Assembly: GCA_031279175.1 (NCBI GenBank)
Contig: JAITJA010000040.1
Coordinates: 1 to 15,970 of the forward strand
Reading direction: 5' to 3'
Length of the DNA: 15,970 bases
From: Odoribacteraceae bacterium
GTDB taxonomy: Bacteria > Bacteroidota > Bacteroidia > Bacteroidales > Marinifilaceae
A program made the position numbers and the translations under genes. Shown piece after piece: positions 8,501 to 14,708 of this stretch; the first letter of the stretch is position 1; each line of letters begins with the position of its first letter. The notes beneath the pieces were generated by a model, which did not search any database, was not told the DNA's origin, and worked only from the letters and a program-made list of their open reading frames with translations.

Positions 8501-8696
8501 CTACGTGCGGCGAGACGAAAACGTCAGCAAAACCTTCATCAATATCGTGCTGGACTACGCCACGGAAGCCAACCAAACGGAACTCCTACAGGAAATCAAC
8601 AAAATGTGGGAGGAAACGGTAAGCCCGAGAATACAACCGGCAATACTCCCCGCGGCACCCGACACCTCCGCGAACGACGAATCAGGGATCGAGTAA
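5526..8696 (+). CDS. DUF2723 (TMEM260-like) multipass membrane protein, probable GT-C glycosyltransferase
   Basis: A 1056-residue inner-membrane protein of the DUF2723 family, common in Bacteroidota. The N-terminal half carries many membrane helices; diagnostic motifs are LWDCGEF (41-47), VGHPPGAP (56-63), EGEVYALS (151-158) and PPIDENSPDN (324-333). A second helix cluster near residues 505-615 precedes a large hydrophilic C-terminal part with FGDNDTFPLWY. The layout (acidic residues in the first external loop, many helices, soluble C-terminal domain) is that of GT-C lipid-linked sugar transferases, and the eukaryotic relative TMEM260 is reported to be a protein O-mannosyltransferase. A role in Bacteroidota protein O-glycosylation is inference; the donor and target are unknown. 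Complete, with no frame breaks; prfB begins 21 bases after its stop. Confidence 0.88.
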   Translation: MRMIKDHSGLSYKLVNNVTGWVAFLVASVTYILTVEPTVSLWDCGEFTATSVGLQVGHPPGAPLFMIISRLFAFLAPSPDKQALMVNVMSALASAFTVLFLFWTITYLARKLVVGKQETCNTGQLIAIMGAGMVGALAYAFADTPWFSAVEGEVYALSSLLTAVVFWAILKWESVADEPYANRWLVFIAYMTGLSIGIHLLNLLVIPSIAFIYYFRKYKPSRKGVILSALVSVIILGATLLINTQWLLVVASWFELLFVNSFGLPFNTGVVIYALLLVGGLVLGIRYTLKKRLVLLNTILTCFAVMLIGFSSYAMVVIRSVSNPPIDENSPDNIFALLYYIQRQQYGSEPLFSGPYYNATPVDIEEGAPEYEQDEKTGKYKVLGYQYKNVYDKRFMTLFPRMYSSRADHVHGYKQWGGEPSGPTYWVDDKPVKVPSFWNNLKFLFKYQIGHMYARYFMWNFSGRQNDIQGNGDFRHGNWVTGIPPVDEVLVGNQKDLPDRLKYHKARNHYYMLPLLLGLIGLFFQYKQGKHDFWVVMLFFFFTGVAIVLYLNQKPFEPRERDYAYAGSFYAFAIWIGLGVLSLWRWLQSKKVPSFHAAIALSVVCLLVVPVNMAAENWDDHDRSGRYATLAHAKNYLNSCAPNAILFTFGDNDTFPLWYAQEVEAIRRDVRVVNLSLLGSDWYTDQMKRRAYESPAVPISFTREQYHGKRNQVFIKEQFDRAFNIKEVMDFVKSDRPETKISSYDYIPTSKLYVPVDAAKVLANGTVRPEDADKIVDRLEITLPAGKRSLYKNDLMMLDIIATNNWERPIYFGVGMGSDSFLGFDKYFQLEGATFRVVPIESAIDNDEALGDPGRINTSILYDNLMNKFVWGNIKDPAVNIDYFHSNTISVMRYRGTFGRLAGALLDEAFAPGNGEEDIDTAKVNAAVRVLDKSLEELPLYHLPAEYFTLDYVQTYYRAGEYEKGNALAREIVREQLQELKYFWSLSPSQRPYVRRDENVSKTFINIVLDYATEANQTELLQEINKMWEETVSPRIQPAILPAAPDTSANDESGIE

Positions 8697-8717
8697 CGAG
8701 TATAAACGAAAAACACA

Positions 8718-9834
8718 ATGATCACGATAGACCACATCAAAGCGTTGGCCGAAAGAGGTGAAGCATTGAGGAGGTATCTTTGACGTCGACAACAAAAAGA
8801 TACTCTTGGCCGAGGAAGAGTTGCGCGCGAGAGACCCCGCCCTCTGGAACAACCCGAAAGAGGCAGAAGCCCTGATGAAACGCGTGAGAAACCTGAAATC
8901 ATGGATACAGGGATACGAACGAGCGCGAACCGCCATCGAGGAATTGCTCGTCCTGCACGACTTCGCCAGGGAAGGAGAAGCCACCGAAAAAGAAGTCGAT
9001 GACAAGTACGCGGAAAGCGAAAAAATCATAGAGGAAATCGAACTACGCAACATGCTACGCGAGGAAGAAGACCGCCTCGGCGCTATCATGAAAATCAACT
9101 CCGGCGCCGGCGGGACAGAAAGCATGGACTGGGCCAGCATGCTCTACCGCGTATACCTCCGGTGGGGAGAACGAAACGGCTACAAGGTCAAGCACGTCGA
9201 CTACCAGGAAGGCGAGGAAGCCGGAATCAAATCGGCCACCATCGAGTTCGAGGGAGAATACGCCTACGGCTACCTCAAATCGGAAAACGGCGTGCACCGG
9301 CTCGTGCGCCTCTCCCCGTACAACGCCGCCAACAAGCGAATGACCTCCTTCGCCTCCGTCTTCGTCTATCCCGCCGTCGACGACACGATCGAAATCGACC
9401 TCAACCCCGCCGACATCACCTGGGACACCTTCAGAAGCGGGGGCGCCGGCGGGCAAAACGTGAACAAGGTAGAAACAGGAGTCCGCCTGAGATATAACTA
9501 CAAGGACCCCGACACGGGAAAAACAAGAGAAATCCTCATCGAAAACACCGAGTCGCGATCGCAACTGCAAAACCGCGAAAACGCCACCCGGCTGCTCAAG
9601 GCACAACTCTACGACCTGGAACTACAAAGACGACAAGCGGAAAAAGATAAAATCGAGGGAACAAAAAAGAAAATCGAGTGGGGATCACAAATCCGCAGCT
9701 ACGTCTTCGACGACCGGCGGGTAAAAGACCACCGCACCAACCACCAAACCTCGAACGTGCAAGCCGTCATGGACGGGGAAATCAACGATTTCATCAAGGC
9801 ATACCTGATGATGTTCGGGGGGGACAACAAATGA
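8718..9834 (+). CDS. prfB: Peptide chain release factor 2, expressed by programmed +1 frameshift
   Basis: Recognises UGA and UAA stops and triggers peptide release. Translation from ATG 8718 gives 21 residues ending RRYL, then an in-frame TGA at 8781-8783. The slippery site is canonical: AGGAGG (8769-8774), three bases, CTT TGA C, as in E. coli. A +1 slip at CTT resumes at GAC (8782) and yields about 371 residues (E. coli 365). The body has GGQ (residues 244-246, in SGGAGGQNVNKVE) and the stop-recognition tripeptide region reads SPY (199-201) where E. coli has SPF. Starting only at the TTG 8806 would lose the conserved N-terminus. The gene sits between DUF2723 (21-base gap) and hldE (ATGA overlap). 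UGA readout by RF2 itself gives autoregulation. Confidence 0.96.
8769..8784 (+). promoter_or_regulatory. prfB programmed frameshift signal
   Basis: An internal Shine-Dalgarno-like AGGAGG lies three bases before CTT TGA C, the exact spacing that forces +1 slippage in E. coli prfB. When RF2 is scarce the ribosome pauses at TGA and slips into the +1 frame. It is the strongest Shine-Dalgarno match noticed in the window, although ordinary starts here lack one. Confidence 0.93.
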
Positions 9835-10751
9835 ACTTCTCCGGGAACCGCGTGCTCGTCATCGGGGACGTCATGCTCGACAAGTACTACTTCGGGAAGG
9901 TCGAACGCGTCTCTCCAGAAGCACCCGTCCCCGTCGTCAACATCACGCGAGAAGAAACGCGCCTCGGCGGGGCAGCCAACGTCGCGCACAATATCAGGAG
10001 TCTCGGCGGGATACCTCTCCTCGTCGGGATCATCGGGAGAGACCTCGAGGGAAGGGAAATCGAACGAATCACCGCGCGCGAGGGAATACAAGCAACACTC
10101 CTCAAAACCGACCGGCCAACAACGATCAAGGCAAGAATTATCGGCGGGAGACAACAAATCGCGCGCGTCGACAGGGAACAACAAACCCCCCTCGAACCCG
10201 GGCAACTCGCCCGCCTCGAGAGCCAGATCGCGAAAGAAATTGAAAACGCGAACATCATCATCGTCTCGGACTACGGGAAAGGGTTCGTCACGGGAGAACT
10301 GCACGCCATCCTCTCGCGACAACAAAAAACCGTCATCATCGACCCGAAGGGAACAAACTGGGACAAGTATCGCGGCGCCGACTGGATCACGCCGAATCTC
10401 AAGGAACTGGGAGACGTCGCCGGACGACCGGTAGAGAACGACGACCGCGCCATCGAGGAGACCGGCAGGGAAATTCTCCGCCGCCACGAGATCCGCCACC
10501 TCCTCGTCACGCGAGGCGAACGCGGGATGACCCTGCTCTCTGCCGGGGAAACCCTCCACGTCCCCACCCGTGCCCGGGAAGTATTCGACGTCTGTGGCGC
10601 CGGTGACACCGTCGTCGCCACTCTTGCCCTCGCCCTCTCCGCCGGCACCCCGGCAATCGAGGCCATACACCTGGCAAACAAGGCCGCCGGCATCGTCGTC
10701 CAGAAAACAGGCACCGCCACGCTTACCATCGACGAGCTGAACGCTACTTGA
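9831..10751 (+). CDS. hldE: D-glycero-beta-D-manno-heptose-7-phosphate kinase (RfaE1/HldE N-terminal type)
   Basis: PfkB/ribokinase-family sugar kinase, 306 residues. It has the HldE-type N-terminal signature (VLVIGDVMLDKYYFGKVERV, residues 8-27, then SPEAPVPVV), GGAANVAHN (46-54) and the catalytic GAGD (256-259, Asp259 as base). In LPS core synthesis this enzyme makes heptose-1,7-bisphosphate. The cytidylyltransferase-like C-terminal half of bifunctional HldE is absent, so the adenylyltransfer step must be encoded elsewhere; the single-domain form could also be called hldA or rfaE1. ATG 9831 overlaps the prfB stop as ATGA, indicating translational coupling; the frame is open further upstream but that part is only prfB read out of frame. 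Other PfkB substrates are less likely given the N-terminal motif. Confidence 0.85.
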   Translation: MNFSGNRVLVIGDVMLDKYYFGKVERVSPEAPVPVVNITREETRLGGAANVAHNIRSLGGIPLLVGIIGRDLEGREIERITAREGIQATLLKTDRPTTIKARIIGGRQQIARVDREQQTPLEPGQLARLESQIAKEIENANIIIVSDYGKGFVTGELHAILSRQQKTVIIDPKGTNWDKYRGADWITPNLKELGDVAGRPVENDDRAIEETGREILRRHEIRHLLVTRGERGMTLLSAGETLHVPTRAREVFDVCGAGDTVVATLALALSAGTPAIEAIHLANKAAGIVVQKTGTATLTIDELNAT

Positions 10752-10881
10752 ACAAACAACCCCTCTCGTTCTCCCCGGGAAACGGGTAATCACCGTCACC
10801 ACGATCCTCCTTACCAGTCCGCTACCTTGCCGGTATAGAGACGGACGCCCCGCGACCACTCTCTTAATAGAGGTATGTCCT
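10752..10881. other. Gene-free spacer before the palindromic array
   Basis: No gene is seen. It holds a composite hairpin, GTCCG (10817-10821) with CGGAC (10842-10846), enclosing TACC/GGTA (10823-10826, 10832-10835), and a small CTCT/AGAG hairpin near 10861-10872. No T-rich terminator follows hldE, so how the upstream operon ends is unclear. Confidence 0.5.
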
Positions 10882-11401
10882 GTCGCGCCCGCGCGAAGGC
10901 CCGCCCACGCGCGTGGACTACGTTTCGCGCCCGCGCGAAGGCCTGCCCACGCGCGTGGACTACGTTTCGCGCCCGCGCGAAGGCCTGCCCACGCGCGTGG
11001 ACTACGCTTCGCGCCCGCGCGAAGGCCTGCCCACGACCGTGGACTACGCTTCGCGCCCGCGCGAAGGCCCGCCCACGGTCGTGGGCGACGTTTCGCGACT
11101 GCGCGAAGGCCTGCCCACGACCGTGGGCGACGTTTCGCGTCTGCGCGAAGGCCTGCCCACGGTCGTGGGCGACGCTACGCGCCCGCGCGAAGGCCTGCCC
11201 ACGGTCTTGGGCGACGCTTCGCGCAGACGCGAAGGCTTGTCCACGGTCGTGGGCGACGCTTCGCGCAGACGCGAAGGCTTGTCCACGGTCGTGGGCGACG
11301 TTTCGCGCAGACGCGAAGGCTTGCCCACGGTCGTGGGCGACGCTTCGCGCAGACGCGAAGGCTTGCCCACGGTCGTGGGCGACGTTTCGCGAAATCGCGA
11401 A
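10882..11401. repeat. 42-bp tandem repeat array of 13 units, two palindromes per unit
   Basis: GAAGGC recurs at 10895 and every 42 bases to 11357 (12 copies), with a degenerate thirteenth unit at 11386-11401. Each full unit has hairpin A, TTCGCG-N4-CGCGAA (16 bases), a short spacer, hairpin B, GCCCACG-NN-CGTGGGC (16 bases), and a spacer ending in ACG. Units change gradually: the first four end GTGGACTACG, later ones GTGGGCGACG. Stem arms are conserved while loops vary (A: CCCG, ACTG, TCTG, CAGA; B: CG, AC, GT). Since 42 is divisible by 3 and no unit contains a stop in several frames, long ORFs appear on both strands; they lack credible starts and are judged spurious. The array lies between hldE and the purB promoter. 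It resembles REP/BIME-like palindromic repeats in style; no named family is recognised. Confidence 0.92.
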
Positions 11402-11406
11402 GAGCA

Positions 11407-11431
11407 TCCCGTTCATGGAGAGAGAACGGGA
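11407..11431. other. Perfect 8-bp hairpin next to the array
   Basis: TCCCGTTC (11407-11414) pairs with GAACGGGA (11424-11431) across a 9-base loop. It lies 5 bases beyond the last repeat unit and is not part of the 42-bp period. No T tract directly follows; a TTTTT run occurs about 20 bases on, so termination is possible but weakly supported. Confidence 0.5.
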
Positions 11432-11489
11432 GCGGGCCCCTCAGGCCGGATTTTTATCCCCTGGCGCGAGGAAAATCCGTTTAATCGCG

Positions 11490-11497
11490 TACTTTCG
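11490..11497 (+). promoter_or_regulatory. Putative -7 promoter element of the purB operon
   Basis: TACTTTCG, the third copy of this octamer in the window, lies 37 bases before the purB ATG. It is set inside an inverted repeat TCGCG-TACTTT-CGCGA. The leader to the ATG is A-rich (AATAAATATAACACT). No clear -33 element is seen at 19 bases upstream. Confidence 0.55.
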
Positions 11498-11534
11498 CGA
11501 GAGAAAGACCCAACCTCTAAATAAATATAACACT

Positions 11535-12872
11535 ATGCAATCGCTATCAGCTATATCTCCCGTGGACGGGAGATACCGGGGACTCGTCGAGGAGCTGTCC
11601 CGGTACTTTTCAGAAGGAGCACTCGTTCGCTACCGCGTCATGGTGGAGATCGAGTACTTTATCGCCCTCCGCGAGATCCCGTTGCCCCCGCTGGCCTCGC
11701 TGCCCGCCTCGATGTTGCCCCTGCTCCAGGAGATTTACCTGAAATTCGCGCCCGCGGACGCCGAACGCGTCAAGGAGATCGAACGGGTGACGAATCATGA
11801 CGTGAAAGCCGTCGAGTACTTCATCAAGGAACGGTTTGACGCGCTCGGTCTCGGCGACTACAAGGAGTTTATCCACTTCGGGCTGACCTCGCAGGATATT
11901 AATAACACGGCCGTTCCCTGCTCTTTCAAGGACGCCGTCAACGAGGTTTACTACCCGCTGGTGAACGAGCTGATCGCGCGCCTTGACGCGCTTGCCGACG
12001 AGTGGCGCGACATTCCCATGCTGGCCCGTACACACGGCCAGCCGGCGTCTCCCACGCGCCTGGGCAAAGAGATCAAGGTGTTCACGTATCGCGCCGGCAG
12101 GCAACTGGAATTGCTCAAGAAGGTGGCCTGCTCCGGGAAGTTCGGCGGGGCAACGGGGAATTTTAACGCGCACCGCGTCGCGTATCCCGACGTTGACTGG
12201 AAGGCGTTCGCGAATCGCTTCCTGACCGAGAAGCTCCATATCGAGCGGGAACAATACACTACCCAGATTTCTAATTACGATAATCTCGCCGCTATCTGTG
12301 ACAACCTGCGGCGCGTCAACACGATTATCCTCGACCTGGATCGCGATTTCTGGACGTATATCTCGATGGGCTATTTTAAACAACGGATCAAGGCCGGGGA
12401 GGTCGGCTCGTCGGCGATGCCCCACAAGGTGAACCCGATCGATTTCGAGAACTCGGAGGGGAACCTGGGGATCGCGAATGCCTTGTTCGAGCACCTGGCG
12501 AACAAGCTTCCCGTCTCGCGATTGCAACGCGACTTGACGGATTCCACGGTGCTGAGGAATATCGGCGTGCCGGTGGCGCACACGGTGATCGCCTTCAAGT
12601 CGACTTGCAAGGGACTGGACAAGTTGATCATCGACCGTTCGGCGCTCGATCTTGATCTCGACGAGAACTGGGCCGTGGTGGCAGAGGCTATCCAGACGAT
12701 TCTCCGGCGAGAGGGATTCCCGAATCCTTACGAGATCCTCAAGACTCTCACCCGCACGAATGTCAAGGTGACGCGCGACTCTATCGCCGCGTTTGTCGAC
12801 TCCCTCGACGTGCCCGACTCCTTGAAGGAGACCCTGAAGTCAATCACCCCGTCCGGGTACACGGGCATGTAA
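11535..12872 (+). CDS. purB: Adenylosuccinate lyase
   Basis: Catalyses two fumarate-releasing steps of purine synthesis: SAICAR to AICAR and adenylosuccinate to AMP. The 445-residue protein is of the E. coli type (456 residues). Visible motifs are SPVDGRY (8-14), HFGLTSQDIN (114-123), ARTHGQPASPT (164-174, His167 as the likely general acid) and the superfamily signature GSSAMPHKVNP (291-301) with the catalytic serine of the flexible loop. The frame is open upstream through the repeat array to 10875, but that part is low-complexity repeat; ATG 11535 is chosen because the family N-terminus MQSLSAISPVDGRY begins there, 37 bases after a -7 element. The ABC exporter gene starts 9 bases after its stop, suggesting an operon. 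Confidence 0.96.
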   Translation: MQSLSAISPVDGRYRGLVEELSRYFSEGALVRYRVMVEIEYFIALREIPLPPLASLPASMLPLLQEIYLKFAPADAERVKEIERVTNHDVKAVEYFIKERFDALGLGDYKEFIHFGLTSQDINNTAVPCSFKDAVNEVYYPLVNELIARLDALADEWRDIPMLARTHGQPASPTRLGKEIKVFTYRAGRQLELLKKVACSGKFGGATGNFNAHRVAYPDVDWKAFANRFLTEKLHIEREQYTTQISNYDNLAAICDNLRRVNTIILDLDRDFWTYISMGYFKQRIKAGEVGSSAMPHKVNPIDFENSEGNLGIANALFEHLANKLPVSRLQRDLTDSTVLRNIGVPVAHTVIAFKSTCKGLDKLIIDRSALDLDLDENWAVVAEAIQTILRREGFPNPYEILKTLTRTNVKVTRDSIAAFVDSLDVPDSLKETLKSITPSGYTGM

Positions 12873-12881
12873 GGGCACGAC

Positions 12882-14705
12882 GTGAGAGATCTCCTGCTGT
12901 TGTTCCGGCGGTTCATCCCCCCGTACAAGTTTCGCCTGGTAAAGAGCGTGCTTTTTAACCTGCTGCACGCGCTGTTCGGGTTATTCGCCATTTCAATGCT
13001 GATCCCGATTCTCGATATTCTCTTCAGCGGCGAGACGATGGAGGTGGAACGGGCGCCTTTCCGGATGGATGTAGATGGCTTGAAACAACTTTTCAATTAT
13101 CACGTGTCGCGCGTCTATAATACCCACGGGCCGGGAATGACGCTGCTGTTCGTCGGCGTGATCGCGGTCATCGCCACGGCGCTAAAGACGGGCTTCGCTT
13201 ACCTGGCAGCGTACGAGATGATCTATATCCGTAACGGGGTGGTGCGGGATATCCGCCGGAACATTTACGCGAAGATTCTCTCGCTTCCCTTGCCCTTTTT
13301 CTCCGAGGAACGAAAGGGCGATATCATGGCGCGGGTGACTGGGGACGTGCAGGAGGTGGAGATCTCCGTGATGAGTTCGCTGGAGATGCTTTTCCAAAGC
13401 CCGATACTGATTCTCGTGACGCTGGCGGGCATGTTTGTCTTTAGCTGGGAACTAACGCTGTTCGTGCTCGCGCTGCTCCCGCTGGTGGGATTGCTCATCG
13501 GCAAGATCGGGAAGAACCTGAAACGTCACTCGCGCGAGGGACAGGACAAGATGGGCGAGCTCCTCTCGACTATAGAAGAGACCCTGTCCGGGTTGCGCGT
13601 GATCAAGGCTTTTAATGCCGGCAAGCAAATGAATGAACGCTTCGCGCGAGAGAACGAGGGCTATCGACGCGTGCAGAACCGCTTGATGCGTCGCCGCTCG
13701 CTCGCCCATCCCGCGAGTGAATTCCTCGGGACGGTCATTATCGTGATTATCCTCTGGTATGGCGGGAATCTTATCATCAACGGGACGGGAAGCCTCACCG
13801 GGCCGGTGTTCATTACTTATATCGGCGTCTTCTACACGATCATTAATCCCGCCAAGAACCTGACTAACGCCTTTTATAGCGTGCGCAAGGGGATGGCCGC
13901 GATGGATCGCGTCGACGATGTCCTCGGCGCCGAATCTTCCGTTCCCGAGCCGGAACGTCCGGTAAGGATCGCGAGTTTCTCGCGCGCTATCGAGTACGAC
14001 CGCGTCTCTTTCTCGTATAACGGCGTCGCCCGGGTGCTGGAGGAGGTGTCGCTCGCGATTCCCAGGGGAAAGACTATCGCCCTCGTCGGGCCGTCCGGCT
14101 CGGGGAAGAGTACCTTCGTCGATCTTCTCCCCCGCTTCCACGACGTTACCTCCGGGGAAATACGCGTCGACGGGATCAATATCAAGGAGCTGTCCACGCG
14201 CGATCTCCGCGAGTTAATGGGAAACGTTAACCAGGAACCGATCCTGTTTAACGATACGATATATAATAATATCGCGTTCGGGAGAGAAAACGCCGCGCGA
14301 GAGGAGGTCGAACAAGCCGCGCGCGTCGCCAACGCTCACGAGTTTATCATGCAAACAGAAAACGGGTATGATACCCTCATCGGGGACCGCGGGGGGAAAT
14401 TAAGCGGCGGACAACGGCAACGACTCAGTATCGCGCGGGCCGTGCTCAAGAATCCGCCTATCATGATCCTCGACGAGGCCACGTCCGCGCTCGATACCAG
14501 CTCGGAGAAGCTCGTGCAGGAAGCCCTCGATAATCTCATGCGTAACCGTACCTCTATCGTGATCGCCCACCGCCTCTCTACTATCCGTTCCGCCGATCTT
14601 ATTTGCGTCTTCCACGAGGGACGGATCGCGGAACAAGGGACGCACGAGGAGCTGATCGCCCGCGACGGCCTGTACGCCCGCCTCTACGCCATGCAAGGGT
14701 TCTAA
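12882..14705 (+). CDS. MsbA-like ABC exporter (fused permease and ATPase)
   Basis: A 607-residue half-transporter, working as a homodimer in the inner membrane. The N-terminal part (about 18-330) has six membrane segments and a long insertion between the first two (about 50-80) common in Bacteroidota members. The ATPase domain has Walker A GPSGSGKST (403-411), Q-loop Gln451, signature LSGGQ (507-511), Walker B IMILDE (527-532) and switch His563. Such proteins export lipid A, other lipids or drugs; the substrate is not shown by sequence. The start is GTG at 12882, chosen because the usual N-terminus (RDLLLLFRRFIPPYK) follows it directly and the next Met would remove the first helix. It sits between purB (9-base gap) and queF (3-base gap). 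Confidence 0.93.
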   Translation: MRDLLLLFRRFIPPYKFRLVKSVLFNLLHALFGLFAISMLIPILDILFSGETMEVERAPFRMDVDGLKQLFNYHVSRVYNTHGPGMTLLFVGVIAVIATALKTGFAYLAAYEMIYIRNGVVRDIRRNIYAKILSLPLPFFSEERKGDIMARVTGDVQEVEISVMSSLEMLFQSPILILVTLAGMFVFSWELTLFVLALLPLVGLLIGKIGKNLKRHSREGQDKMGELLSTIEETLSGLRVIKAFNAGKQMNERFARENEGYRRVQNRLMRRRSLAHPASEFLGTVIIVIILWYGGNLIINGTGSLTGPVFITYIGVFYTIINPAKNLTNAFYSVRKGMAAMDRVDDVLGAESSVPEPERPVRIASFSRAIEYDRVSFSYNGVARVLEEVSLAIPRGKTIALVGPSGSGKSTFVDLLPRFHDVTSGEIRVDGINIKELSTRDLRELMGNVNQEPILFNDTIYNNIAFGRENAAREEVEQAARVANAHEFIMQTENGYDTLIGDRGGKLSGGQRQRLSIARAVLKNPPIMILDEATSALDTSSEKLVQEALDNLMRNRTSIVIAHRLSTIRSADLICVFHEGRIAEQGTHEELIARDGLYARLYAMQGF

Positions 14706-14708
14706 ATC

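Noticed and set aside
9678..9830. Upstream extension of hldE
   Set aside because: It is prfB read in another frame; the ATGA overlap and the kinase N-terminus fix the start at 9831.
8806..9834. prfB starting at the TTG at 8806 as a truncated RF2
   Set aside because: The upstream 21 codons plus the frameshift site restore the full conserved N-terminus.
10882..11401. CRISPR array
   Set aside because: The whole 42-bp unit is repeated with no unique spacers, and no cas genes are nearby.
10811..11416. Open frame of about 200 residues on the minus strand with a 14-residue repeat
   Set aside because: It is the antisense of the 42-bp palindromic array; its length follows from the period being divisible by 3. 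No start context, promoter or family similarity.
11436..11456. GGCC/GGCC hairpin followed by TTTTT as a terminator
   Set aside because: Only four base pairs form and three bases separate the stem from the T run; too weak to list as a terminator.
10913..11524. Open frame of about 200 residues on the plus strand with the repeat RREGLPTVVGDAS
   Set aside because: Another frame of the same array, without a start signal, and running on past the array into the purB leader.
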